Translations under genes and position numbers: made by a program
In this document: positions 1 to 7,825 of the stretch, in pieces
Layout: each line of letters opens with the position of its first letter
How positions within the stretch are numbered: the stretch's first letter is position 1
Origin: GJ-E10 sp035625725
GTDB lineage: Bacteria > Pseudomonadota > Gammaproteobacteria > Burkholderiales > Burkholderiaceae_F
Length of the DNA: 64,000 bases
Direction of reading: 5' to 3'
Assembly (NCBI GenBank): GCA_035625725.1
Contig: DASPPB010000014.1
Coordinates: 8,617 to 72,616, forward strand
The notes under the pieces: generated by a model
What the model saw: the letters and a program-made list of their open reading frames with translations, nothing else
Told to the model about the DNA's origin: nothing
The model's database searches: none

Positions 1-1093
1 AAAATCCGCCAATTTGGTGTGATAGCAGTGTCAGGCCGAAAAGGGTCGCGAGGTAACGGGTGCCAAAGAGCTTTCCGACCAGACCAGCCGTCGGCGGAAC
101 GGTCGACAGCCACGTCAGGCCGAGCACCGTGGCAAAAAGGTAGAAGGTGAGCGCGCTCCGAGGCGCCGCCAGGTACGCCGCGATTGCGAGCGCGCGCGTG
201 CCGTAGACCCAGAACAGCAGCCATTTCAGGCGCATGCGGTTGCCCAAGAACCCCGCACCGAGGCTGCCTGCGATATTGGCCAGCCCGATGATCGCAAGCG
301 AGGCCGCGGCGATGGAACCGCCCAGACCGCAGAGGTTCACTTCGCCGGGCAGATGCGTAACAAGAAAGGCGACGTGAAAGCCGCATGTGAAAAACCCCAG
401 GTGCAGGCACCAGTAGCTTGGGTGGCGCGCCGCCTCTGACAGGTGCCGGCGCAGACCCGGCTGCGCCACCGCGCCGGCAGCTATCGCGGTGTTCGAAACC
501 GGCGTGGCGGGCGCGCCGCGCAGCCACCAGGCCAGCGGCAAGGTCGAAAGCATCAACAGCGCCATTGTCGATATGGCGTGTACCCATCCGTACAAAACGA
601 TCAGCAGCTCGTTTAACGGCGCAAAGACGAACTGTCCGAGGCTTGCGCCGGCGTTGATGAACCCCGCGGCAAAAGCACGTTGCTGCGGGGCGAGTCGCTG
701 CGCGGTCGCGCCGATCAGCACCGAGAAGCTGCCAGCTCCGGCGCCGGCCGCGCTGAGCACGCCCAGCGTCCAAATCAGGCCCGCCGTGGTATGCACGAAG
801 GGGGTTGCCGCAAATCCCAGCGCGAGGATGAAAGCGCCGGCGAGGATGACGCGCGCCGATCCGTGCCGGTCGGCGATGGCCCCAAAAAACGGCTGCGACG
901 CGCCCCATACGAACTGTCCGACGGCCAACGCCAAACTGATGTCGGCGACGCTCAAGCCGGTCGAAGATTTGAGCGGCGTGATGTACAGGCCGAGCGACTG
1001 ACGAGCTCCCGTCGTGACGAGCAGGATGGTCGCGGTGGCGAGCATCAGCGGCCAGGCGGAAGCCGGTGCGCGCGCGATCGCGCCATCGTTCAT
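1..1093 (-). CDS. MFS transporter, C-terminus cut by window edge
   Basis: Open frame on the minus strand from ATG at 1093 that runs off the left edge, so 364 residues of the N-terminal side are seen and there is no stop. The translation is strongly hydrophobic, with repeated membrane helices. Early residues read TTGARQSLGLYITPLK and GQFVWGASQPFFGAIADRHG, the latter matching the loop 2-3 signature of the major facilitator superfamily. The style resembles the monocarboxylate/oxalate-type MFS branch common in Burkholderiales. It would sit in the inner membrane; the substrate cannot be told from sequence. It follows acylphosphatase by about 25 bp on the same strand and may be cotranscribed with it. 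Confidence 0.85.
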   Translation of the reverse strand, partial: MNDGAIARAPASAWPLMLATATILLVTTGARQSLGLYITPLKSSTGLSVADISLALAVGQFVWGASQPFFGAIADRHGSARVILAGAFILALGFAATPFVHTTAGLIWTLGVLSAAGAGAGSFSVLIGATAQRLAPQQRAFAAGFINAGASLGQFVFAPLNELLIVLYGWVHAISTMALLMLSTLPLAWWLRGAPATPVSNTAIAAGAVAQPGLRRHLSEAARHPSYWCLHLGFFTCGFHVAFLVTHLPGEVNLCGLGGSIAAASLAIIGLANIAGSLGAGFLGNRMRLKWLLFWVYGTRALAIAAYLAAPRSALTFYLFATVLGLTWLSTVPPTAGLVGKLFGTRYLATLFGLTLLSHQIGGF

Positions 1094-1118
1094 GGGTGGA
1101 TTCCCGATCGCGGCCGCC

Positions 1119-1439
1119 TCAGCGCGTCTCCAGACGCTCGAAGCGGCCGCGCACGAGCTCGGACTCCTGCGGACTTGCCGTGCGCACGTCGACACGCACA
1201 ACGCGCGCCGCGCGCGGCCCGCGATGCGCCCAGCGCAGCAGTTCGGCGCAGTTCTGCGGGGCGCCGCGCAGTACCGCTTCTACGGTGCCTCCCAGACGAT
1301 TGCGCACCCAGCCCGAGACGCCGCGCTCGACGGCCTCTAGAACCATGCTTTCGCGGAAACCCACGCCCTGAACTCGGCCATGGATCATGACGTGCAGGTC
1401 CGCGCCCCAGCCGTTTGCTTCGTCTCCGCGCTCGCCCAT
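1119..1439 (-). CDS. acyP: Acylphosphatase
   Basis: Small cytosolic enzyme of 106 residues that hydrolyses carboxyl-phosphate bonds of acyl phosphates. The sequence carries the family signature HGRVQGVGFRES, whose Arg binds the phosphate, and GWVRNRLGGTVEAVLRG, whose Asn positions the catalytic water. Both key residues are present. Family members are usually 90-100 residues, so the ATG at 1439 gives a fitting length; longer in-frame extensions upstream read as non-coding. No strong Shine-Dalgarno sequence precedes the ATG, so the exact start is slightly uncertain. The MFS transporter follows on the same strand. Confidence 0.88.
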   Translation of the reverse strand: MGERGDEANGWGADLHVMIHGRVQGVGFRESMVLEAVERGVSGWVRNRLGGTVEAVLRGAPQNCAELLRWAHRGPRAARVVRVDVRTASPQESELVRGRFERLETR

Positions 1440-1531
1440 GCCGCTGGCCGCGCCGGCCGAAGTGCCAAACGCGGGCCACACGATGCTACACGCTTCGCGC
1501 GTCGATCGATGTCCCCGCCGGCATGAGGAAA

Positions 1532-1708
1532 TCAGCCTCCGCTGTGGCACAGCGAGGCGAGCGAGGACAGCGTCGTTGCGTCGGTTCCCGCAGGCCACGC
1601 GGCTTGCGCGCGAGCGGTCTTCTTGTCCGCGAGCGCCGCGGCCCGCGTTGCGTAAAACCGCTGGCATCCGAGAGCTGCTTGCGAAAGGCGCAATCCGGGC
1701 GGCGTCAT
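1532..1708 (-). CDS. Possible 58-residue ORF coupled to ccoS
   Basis: The ATG at 1708 overlaps the ccoS stop codon as ATGA, and the frame stays open for 58 codons to 1532. The product starts MTPPGLRLSQAALG, has no membrane segment and matches nothing I recognise. Third codon positions are mostly G or C, as in real genes here, and the overlap would allow translational coupling. Against it: only 58 residues, low-complexity Ala/Arg/Ser composition, and no known family after ccoS. It may be a chance frame in the otherwise empty 265 bp between ccoS and acyP. Confidence 0.25.
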   Translation of the reverse strand: MTPPGLRLSQAALGCQRFYATRAAALADKKTARAQAAWPAGTDATTLSSLASLCHSGG

Positions 1709-1854
1709 TCCTCGTCGCGGTCTTTCTCCAGAATGCGCGCGCCTTGGGCCTCGAGGTTTTCGAATTGTCCCGAAAGCACTGCCCACACCAGCACGGCGCC
1801 GATGAGCAAGACCAGCACAATCGAAAGCGGAATGAGCAAAAAAAGCGAGTCCAT
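1705..1854 (-). CDS. ccoS: cbb3-type cytochrome oxidase assembly protein CcoS
   Basis: A 49-residue single-pass membrane protein that reads MDSLFLLIPLSIVLVLLIG followed by a second hydrophobic stretch with Trp, then a charged tail ending EKDRDEE. This is the standard CcoS layout (family length about 45-70): an N-terminal helix, then an acidic cytoplasmic tail. CcoS is needed to insert haem and copper cofactors into cbb3 cytochrome c oxidase. It starts 35 bp after the ccoI stop on the same strand, the usual ccoI-ccoS order, which supports the call despite the small size. The ccoNOP structural genes are not in the window. Confidence 0.9.
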   Translation of the reverse strand: MDSLFLLIPLSIVLVLLIGAVLVWAVLSGQFENLEAQGARILEKDRDEE

Positions 1855-1889
1855 GGTGTCGGTGCGGTGGGCAGGCTCTCGCCTTGCGC

Positions 1890-4349
1890 CTAGCGTGGCG
1901 GCCCGGCTCCGTATCGAAGACGCATCGAATTGGCAAGAACAAACCCGGCGCTGAGCGCCATACCCGCCGCCGCAAGCCAGGGTGCAAGCATGCCGGCGGC
2001 GGCCAGCGGCAACATCAGCAAGTTATAGCCCGCCGCCCAGAGGTAATTGCCTCGGACGATGCGCATCGTGCGCGGCGCCAGGTCGAATACAGCTCCCGCC
2101 TTGTATAACTGCGGGCCGAGAACGATGATGTCGGCACGCGCTTGCGCCAGTGCCGAGCCGCTGGCCAGCGCGATGGAGGCGTCGGCCTGGGCGAGGATGG
2201 GTGCGTCGTTGATGCCATCGCCCACCATGGCCACGCGGTGACCCTGCGTTTGCAGTCCTTCGAGGACGGCAAGCTTGCCCGATGGTGTCTGTTCGGCATG
2301 AAAGGCAATTGCCCTGCCGGCACCGGGACTGAGCGCTCGAGCCAGCCGTTCGACGGCGGAGCTTTGATCTCCGGAGACGACGAGCAGCTGCAAGCCGCGC
2401 TTTGCGAGGTCGCCTACGAGCTGCCGGGCATCGTCGCGCAGCGCTTCGCCCAATTGCAATAGCGCGAGGGGACCTTGCGCATCGGCGAGCACGATCTCCT
2501 GGGCCCCGCCGCCGCGCGATGCCCTGGCGAGCGCGGAAAGGGCCCTCGCCCCAGCGGCAGCGTCGCGCGTGAGCGCGAGCGCGTACTGAGCCTTGCCGAG
2601 CCGATAGCAGGTGCCGCCGACGATACCCTCAATCCCCATCCCGGCCACCTCGGCAACGCGAATCGCAGGCAGCGGCGAGACGCCTCGAGCGCGGGCGGCG
2701 GCATCGAGCGCGCGCGCCACCGGATGGTTCGAGTGCGCTTCCAGGCCTGCGGCCAGTGCCAAGGCGTAGTCGGCGTCGCGCTTGCCGAAGCACTGCAGCG
2801 ACAGCAGCGCGAGGCGCTCGTCGGTCAGTGTCCCCGTCTTGTCGAACACGACGGTATCGACGCGCGCGAGCGATTCGAGCGCCGCGGGCCGTGTGAGTAA
2901 GACTCCGTGCGCGGCCAGGCTCGACTGCGCCATGGCCACTGCCAGCGGATTGGCCAGGGACAGCGCGCACGGGCAGGTGACGACGAGTACGGCGATGGCG
3001 CTGCGCAGTGCCTGCGACGGATCGATGAACATCCATACCACGGCCGCTCCGACGGCGAGCAGAAGCACCATGGGCGAAAATACGGAAGCAATGCGGTTCG
3101 CAATCTCGACACTGCGCGGCCGCTTGCCCGACGCTTCGATGATCGTGCGCTGCAATGCCGCCAGCGACGTCGCATCGCCGGAGCGCATCACCCGCACGAT
3201 GATCGGCTGCCCCAGATTCAGACTCCCGGCAAGCACCGAGTCGCCCTCGTGCTTCTCAAGCGCGCGGGACTCGCCCGTCAACCATGCCTGCGAGACGCTG
3301 GTCGTTCCCTCAAGGACCCTGCCATCCGCGGGCACGGCCTCGCCCAGTGCGACGACGACCCGATCTCCGGCCACCAGCTCGCTGGCGTCGATGCGATCAC
3401 ACCCCGTTCCTGTGGGTCCGCGCAATCGGCTGGCTCGCAGCCGGGTCTGGCGCGCCGCCGCCTCCATCTGCGCTGTGGCCCGTGCCAGGGTCCGCAACTG
3501 CCACCAACGCACCGCCAGCAGAAGCGCCACGAACATCGTTACCGAATCAAAGTACACGGGGCCCCGCCCGACCGCGGTTGCCCAGATGCTCGCGGCAAGC
3601 GCGCCCGCCAGTCCCACGGCAACGGGCACATCCATCCCGATGTTGAGCGTTCGCAGCTGGCTCGAGGCGGCCCGCCAGAAAGGGGCGGCGCAAAAAACCG
3701 CCACCGGAACGGTCAAAATCAGCTGCGCGATGCGCAGCATCTGTTCGATATTCGGGGGAATCTCGCCGGGCTTTGCCAGGTACTCCGGGATGGCCAGCAT
3801 CATCACCTGCATCATGGCAAGCCACGCCAGCAGCACGCGCAGCAGCTCGATGCGCGAAGCGCGTTGCTCGACCCCCGGCTCGGTCGCGCGGGCTACGCGA
3901 TAGCCCGTTGCCTCAATGAGGCGTGACAGACCTTCGGCATTGGATTGCTTGGGATCGTAGACGAGCAGCGCACGATGTCCGACGAAATCGACGTGCGCGC
4001 TGTGCACGCCCGGCGCGGCGCGCAGGCGATGCTCGATGAGTAACGCGCAGGCGCTGCAGACCATGCCGCGGACATCCAGTTGGGCGCATGCCGGCACGCT
4101 GCCAGCAGCGCCGTGCTGCGTCCGATGCTCCGGCAGCACCCCGCCATCGGACCCAGCCCCCATCTGCGAGAGCTGCTCGGCGATGAAGGCGCAGCCCAGA
4201 CAGCAATAGCTTTGCCGTCGGCCACCAACGGCACGCTCGACCACACGAACACCAACGAGGGAGTCGCCGCAATGACCGCAGGCCCCACTGGCTGTATCGC
4301 TCGAGCGGGTCGGAACGGCCTCGCCTTCAAAGGACGGCCCTGCGGCCAT
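1890..4349 (-). CDS. ccoI: Cation-translocating P-type ATPase CcoI (copper export for cbb3 oxidase)
   Basis: P1B-type ATPase of 819 residues in the inner membrane. Domains in order: an N-terminal Cys-rich segment (CGHCG, then CCLGC) typical of FixI/CcoI; a heavy-metal-associated domain with MVCSACA near residue 98; membrane helices; the metal-binding CPC in VTCPCALSLANP near residue 458; the phosphorylation site DKTGTLT near 503; and GDGINDAP near 710. FixI/CcoI proteins move copper outward to supply the CuB centre of cbb3 cytochrome oxidase rather than for detoxification. The following ccoS gene, the extra N-terminal Cys cluster and the FNR-type box upstream support that role over a plain CopA. 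The ATG at 4349 has a weak purine-rich leader. Confidence 0.93.
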   Translation of the reverse strand: MAAGPSFEGEAVPTRSSDTASGACGHCGDSLVGVRVVERAVGGRRQSYCCLGCAFIAEQLSQMGAGSDGGVLPEHRTQHGAAGSVPACAQLDVRGMVCSACALLIEHRLRAAPGVHSAHVDFVGHRALLVYDPKQSNAEGLSRLIEATGYRVARATEPGVEQRASRIELLRVLLAWLAMMQVMMLAIPEYLAKPGEIPPNIEQMLRIAQLILTVPVAVFCAAPFWRAASSQLRTLNIGMDVPVAVGLAGALAASIWATAVGRGPVYFDSVTMFVALLLAVRWWQLRTLARATAQMEAAARQTRLRASRLRGPTGTGCDRIDASELVAGDRVVVALGEAVPADGRVLEGTTSVSQAWLTGESRALEKHEGDSVLAGSLNLGQPIIVRVMRSGDATSLAALQRTIIEASGKRPRSVEIANRIASVFSPMVLLLAVGAAVVWMFIDPSQALRSAIAVLVVTCPCALSLANPLAVAMAQSSLAAHGVLLTRPAALESLARVDTVVFDKTGTLTDERLALLSLQCFGKRDADYALALAAGLEAHSNHPVARALDAAARARGVSPLPAIRVAEVAGMGIEGIVGGTCYRLGKAQYALALTRDAAAGARALSALARASRGGGAQEIVLADAQGPLALLQLGEALRDDARQLVGDLAKRGLQLLVVSGDQSSAVERLARALSPGAGRAIAFHAEQTPSGKLAVLEGLQTQGHRVAMVGDGINDAPILAQADASIALASGSALAQARADIIVLGPQLYKAGAVFDLAPRTMRIVRGNYLWAAGYNLLMLPLAAAGMLAPWLAAAGMALSAGFVLANSMRLRYGAGPPR

Positions 4350-4519
4350 GGAACGGTTTCCCCAAAACGAGATCGAGATGCCTGCCCTGCGCGGGCACGC
4401 ACGGGTTTCTCACGGCGACGGCGGATCGCGCCCGCGGCCGTAGACCGGCGGCGCGTTGTGCCAACAAAACGCACACTAAATGCAATCGACCTGTCCTGGG
4501 CGCACAGCGCGGGGCGGGA

Positions 4520-4533
4520 TTGACGCGGGTCAA
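4520..4533. promoter_or_regulatory. FNR/Anr-type box upstream of ccoI
   Basis: TTGACGCGGGTCAA is a perfect inverted repeat TTGAC-N4-GTCAA, matching the FNR/Anr consensus TTGAT-N4-ATCAA in its invariant TTGA/TCAA halves. It lies about 170 bp upstream of the ccoI ATG. On the minus strand a TTTAGT hexamer at 4475-4480 could be the -10 element of a promoter with the box near -60. Oxygen-sensing control is expected for cbb3 assembly genes. The promoter geometry is inference; the palindrome is seen directly. Confidence 0.6.
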
Positions 4534-4587
4534 TTCGTTGGCGCTGCGGCAGGTCAAACGCCCGAATGCCCGCGCCCGGGCCGTGGG

Positions 4588-5001
4588 CTATTTTGCGGCG
4601 ACCTTTGAAGCGCGCAGCGTGATTTCCGCGTGCCGATGCGCGCCGCGCGCGCGCGTCAGCGTGCCCCGAATGTTGACCAGCGCGCCGTTGAGATCCACGG
4701 TGAATGCCGTGCGCGCAACCACTTCGATCGTCTGCACGCCGTCGCGTGCGACATTCCAGTCATCGTCGGGCAGCGGCGCAATGCAGATCGGACGAGGCAA
4801 GGTCAGAATCCACACCGCTTCCGGCTGATCGCCAAGCTCCACCGATTTGTAATGCGGGGGGCCGGCAAACGCCTTGAGCTGCAGCGTGCCTTGCAAGTCG
4901 ACCTCGTCGGGTTCGTAGTGCAGGCAGCCTTCGGCCCCAAGGCAACGGGCGGCGCCCACAAGGCCCAAGAGCGCCAGAAGCAGGACGGCTTTGCTGCGCA
5001 A
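4588..5001 (-). CDS. Exported DUF4431-like protein
   Basis: Product of 137 residues with an N-terminal signal peptide (hydrophobic run LLLALLGLVGAARCLGA) and a mature part beginning CLHYEPDEVDLQGTL, then FAGPPHYKSVELGDQPEAVW and LPRPICIAP. That pattern matches, from memory, the DUF4431 family of small periplasmic proteins of unknown function. I chose the TTG at 5001 because a clear AAAGGA site (5010-5015) sits 8 bases upstream and it places the signal peptide at the N-terminus. An ATG at 5061 is in frame but overlaps dolP and adds a basic, unlikely leader. The gene lies 13 bp after dolP and is probably cotranscribed with it. Confidence 0.72.
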   Translation of the reverse strand: MRSKAVLLLALLGLVGAARCLGAEGCLHYEPDEVDLQGTLQLKAFAGPPHYKSVELGDQPEAVWILTLPRPICIAPLPDDDWNVARDGVQTIEVVARTAFTVDLNGALVNIRGTLTRARGAHRHAEITLRASKVAAK

Positions 5002-5014
5002 CGCGCATTTCCTT

Positions 5015-5683
5015 TCAGTGGGTCTCCGCCGGGGGCGAGGCGGGCGCACTCGGTTGCGCATCGTGCGGCATTTGCGCCACTTCCGCGCTGGGCAGCAGCT
5101 CGAAGAGTATGACCACCTTTTTGACGCCGCTCACGCGGGCCGCGGCGTGCGAAGCAATATCGGCTTCTTTCTCGCTCACCCGTCCAAAAAGATAGATGGC
5201 GCTGTCGGTGCACGAGATCTTCACCGAGCCGGCGGGCAGGCCCGAGGCGTTGAGCAGCGCGCCACCGACCTTGCCGGCGAGCGCCAGATCGGCGGTATGG
5301 CTTGACAGACCGGAGAGCGAGCCGATCGTCAACTCGTTGACGACCTGGCGCACGTTCTGGCTGGAAGCGGCGATCGCTTCGGCGTCGCTGCGGTCCTGCT
5401 CCGTGGGCACTTGCCCGGCGAGCAGCACTTTTTGGTTGTACGAGGTCACGTCGATGCGCACGGATTGGCGTGCAAACCGCTTCTCCAGCGCCGAATTGAT
5501 GCGGTGTTCGATCTCGGTGTCCTCCACCTGAATGCCCACCGAGCGCCGGTCGGTAGCGACCACCGCGGCGCCGGCGCCGCCCAGGGCGGCGCCGCCAACA
5601 GCCACGACGCAGCCGCTCAGGGCCGCGCCAGCGGCCAAAACCGTCATCCCGCACTGAAAAAACAAAACTAATCTGCGCATCAC
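5015..5683 (-). CDS. dolP: BON-domain outer-membrane lipoprotein DolP (YraP-like)
   Basis: Lipoprotein of 222 residues: signal peptide ending in lipobox LSGC (Cys at about residue 25), a Gly/Ala-rich linker, then two BON domains. The first includes the segment DTEIEHRINSALEKRF and the motif VLLAGQVPTEQDR, the second KISCTDSAIYLFGRVSEKEAD. DolP supports outer-membrane integrity and binds anionic phospholipid. Family length and two-BON layout fit. It is transcribed away from rsmI; in many betaproteobacteria yraN and diaA/gmhA lie between these two, but the 219 bp gap here is too small for either. The C-terminal tail is Pro/Ala-rich. Confidence 0.85.
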   Translation of the reverse strand: MMRRLVLFFQCGMTVLAAGAALSGCVVAVGGAALGGAGAAVVATDRRSVGIQVEDTEIEHRINSALEKRFARQSVRIDVTSYNQKVLLAGQVPTEQDRSDAEAIAASSQNVRQVVNELTIGSLSGLSSHTADLALAGKVGGALLNASGLPAGSVKISCTDSAIYLFGRVSEKEADIASHAAARVSGVKKVVILFELLPSAEVAQMPHDAQPSAPASPPAETH

Positions 5684-5902
5684 TAACCCCTTTTATAGCC
5701 GGCGTACACAGCGGGCACCGGGGTGCGCCGCGTAGCCGTTCAACCGCAGCGCACTCGGGCGCTGCACGCTCGTTGCGGTCCCGCGCTATGGCCAAGCGCG
5801 TATTGTGCCGTGCTTTGCGCGGCTGCTGTAGGGCCACCGCGCGCGGCCGCCCTTTGTGTTCACGTTATGCTGGTGCCCTGGCAGAGGGTGCGCGCGAATA
5901 CG

Positions 5903-6838
5903 ATGACGGAACCGCGTAACAACGATCGACCAAACGGATGGTCGAGCGACTCGCTCTGGTCGAGTGCGGGCATCGCGCAACAGGACTTTCCTCCCGGACT
6001 GTACGTGGTGGCCACACCCTTGGGAAACGCGGCCGATATCACGCTGCGCGCCCTTTGGGTGCTGCGACTGGTCGATTGCGTTGCCGCAGAGGACACACGC
6101 AACACCGCGCCCCTGCTTGCGCGCTACGGCATCAACGCGCGGCTGCTGGCGCTGCACGAGCACAACGAGGCCCGGGCAGGCGCGCAGATACTCGAACATC
6201 TGGCGCATGGGCAACGCGTCGCAATCGTAAGCGATGCGGGAACACCGGCCATTTGCGATCCGGGCGCGCTCGTGGTGCGCGCGGCGCTGGCCGCCGGTGT
6301 GCGCGTCATTCCGGTGCCGGGGGCCAGCAGTTTGACCGCAGCCCTTTGCGCAGCCGGCGTTCGAGCCGGGCCGATTCGCTTCTGGGGCTTCGTGCCTGCG
6401 CGGGCGGCAGCGCGCCAGCGACAGTGGACCGAGCTCGGCTCCGAGGAGGTGGCGGTGCTCTTCGAGGTGCCGCATCGTGTCGTGGCGACGGCGCGCGAAT
6501 TGGGCTCCGTGCTCGAGCCCGCGCGACGCGTGGTCGTGCTACGGGAACTGACCAAACGCTTCGAGTCCATCGCGGCGACCACCGCCGCGGAACTGCCGGC
6601 TTTGATCGAAGCGGCGCCGCCGCGCGGCGAGTACGTCCTGGTGATCGACGCGGCCGACGCACGGCGCACGGGCTCCGCGCAGCACCCCGCCGCGGTCGAC
6701 GCGCTTACGGCGCGCTGGCTCAGCGCTTTGCGCAAGGAGCTGCCTGCCTCGCGCGCGGCTGCGGTCGCGGCCAAAGTGAGCGGGCTGCCCCGTGCCGTCT
6801 TGTATCGCGCCCTTAGCTCAGAGTCCGAGGACGATTGA
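5903..6838 (+). CDS. rsmI: 16S rRNA (cytidine1402-2'-O)-methyltransferase RsmI
   Basis: A 311-residue SAM-dependent methyltransferase that modifies C1402 in the ribosomal decoding centre. It carries the tetrapyrrole-methylase fold signatures LYVVATPLGNAADITLRAL, CVAAEDTRNTAPLLARYGI, IVSDAGTPAICDPGALVV and VIPVPGASSLTAALCAAG, which are diagnostic of RsmI. I placed the start at ATG 5903, which gives a leader similar in length to homologues; an in-frame ATG near 5867 is possible. The C-terminal part has the usual basic, Ala-rich small domain. It is divergent from dolP. Confidence 0.93.
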   Translation: MTEPRNNDRPNGWSSDSLWSSAGIAQQDFPPGLYVVATPLGNAADITLRALWVLRLVDCVAAEDTRNTAPLLARYGINARLLALHEHNEARAGAQILEHLAHGQRVAIVSDAGTPAICDPGALVVRAALAAGVRVIPVPGASSLTAALCAAGVRAGPIRFWGFVPARAAARQRQWTELGSEEVAVLFEVPHRVVATARELGSVLEPARRVVVLRELTKRFESIAATTAAELPALIEAAPPRGEYVLVIDAADARRTGSAQHPAAVDALTARWLSALRKELPASRAAAVAAKVSGLPRAVLYRALSSESEDD

Positions 6839-6873
6839 GGCGCCGGGGCACGCCGTCGGCGCTCGCGGCCGAC

Positions 6874-7821
6874 TCAGCGCGCATACAACACCGTCTGGCG
6901 GACTAAGAAGCGCTCGAGCTGTTGGGCCCAGGCCTGGGCCGTGGCTCGATCGCCCAGGCTGCCGATCAATACGCGGCTGAGCTTGCCGTCGTATTCGATC
7001 CAGGGGGTGTGCGCCCCGGCCGGCAAGGCGTCGGCTTCGGGCGCCGAGAGCAACAAGGCAACGCGATCCCGCAACGCCTCGGCGTGCGCGCTCACCGCAA
7101 AGGCGCCGAGTTGGACGGACCAGTTGGTCGCGATGGGCGTGGCGCGCTCGGTTGACAACGCCGCGACGTTCGGACCCGGAGCCGGCGCCGCGGCCGCCAG
7201 CGGCAGTGGCAGCGGTGCAGGTGCCGAGGCCGACGATGTACCTGTCGTTGCCGAGGCCGTCACGGCGCCGCTCGCGACGACGGGCCGCGCCGGCCGCGCC
7301 GCGGCAATCTCCCGGGTGGTGATTTTTTCCACGATCACTTCACCGCTGCCCGCGCCTGCAATTCCGAGGCGCACCGCCGCTGCGTACGACAGATCGATGA
7401 TGCGGTCGTGCAGAAACGGGCCGCGGTCGTTGATGCGCACGACGACGCTGCTGCCGTCGTGCACGCTCGTCACCCGCGCGTAACTGGGGATGGGCAAGGT
7501 GGGATGCGCGGCGCTCATCGCGAACATGTCGTAGGGTTCTCCGCTCGCCGTGCGGTTGCCTTGGAACTGCCGACCGTACCAGGAGGCGATGCCGCGCTGC
7601 TGAAATGGAGCGTCACTCGTGTCCGGCGTATACGTGCGGCCCAAGGCGACATAGGGACGGTTGGCATGCGCACTGAGCGGTTCTTCGCGCGGCAGCGCGT
7701 CGGGCGTCTTTGCAAGTCCGGGCGGAACATGCTCGGGCGGACCGTCGTCGGCGTAGTAGTGCGGGCTTTTCGTTGCGCATGCACCCAGCAACAGGACCGC
7801 GAAAACCGCTGCGCTGCGCAA
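6874..7821 (-). CDS. rlpA: Septal ring lytic transglycosylase RlpA
   Basis: Lipoprotein of 315 residues: signal peptide with lipobox LGAC near residue 14, a double-psi beta-barrel domain with GIASWYGRQFQGNRTASGEPYD and VVVRINDRGPFLHDRIIDLS (catalytic Asp in NDRGPF), an Ala/Pro-rich linker, and a C-terminal SPOR-like domain (WSVQLGAFAVSAHAEALRD). RlpA cleaves glycan strands lacking stem peptides, and the SPOR domain directs it to such strands at the septum. It is the last gene of mrdA-rodA-rlpA, starting just after the rodA stop, the usual order in proteobacteria. Confidence 0.93.
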   Translation of the reverse strand: MRSAAVFAVLLLGACATKSPHYYADDGPPEHVPPGLAKTPDALPREEPLSAHANRPYVALGRTYTPDTSDAPFQQRGIASWYGRQFQGNRTASGEPYDMFAMSAAHPTLPIPSYARVTSVHDGSSVVVRINDRGPFLHDRIIDLSYAAAVRLGIAGAGSGEVIVEKITTREIAAARPARPVVASGAVTASATTGTSSASAPAPLPLPLAAAAPAPGPNVAALSTERATPIATNWSVQLGAFAVSAHAEALRDRVALLLSAPEADALPAGAHTPWIEYDGKLSRVLIGSLGDRATAQAWAQQLERFLVRQTVLYAR

Positions 7822-7825
7822 GGTC

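Noticed and set aside
2782..3926. Overlapping plus-strand frames of 339 and 373 codons within ccoI
   Set aside because: Both are antisense to the well-supported ATPase and lack any motif or ribosome site.
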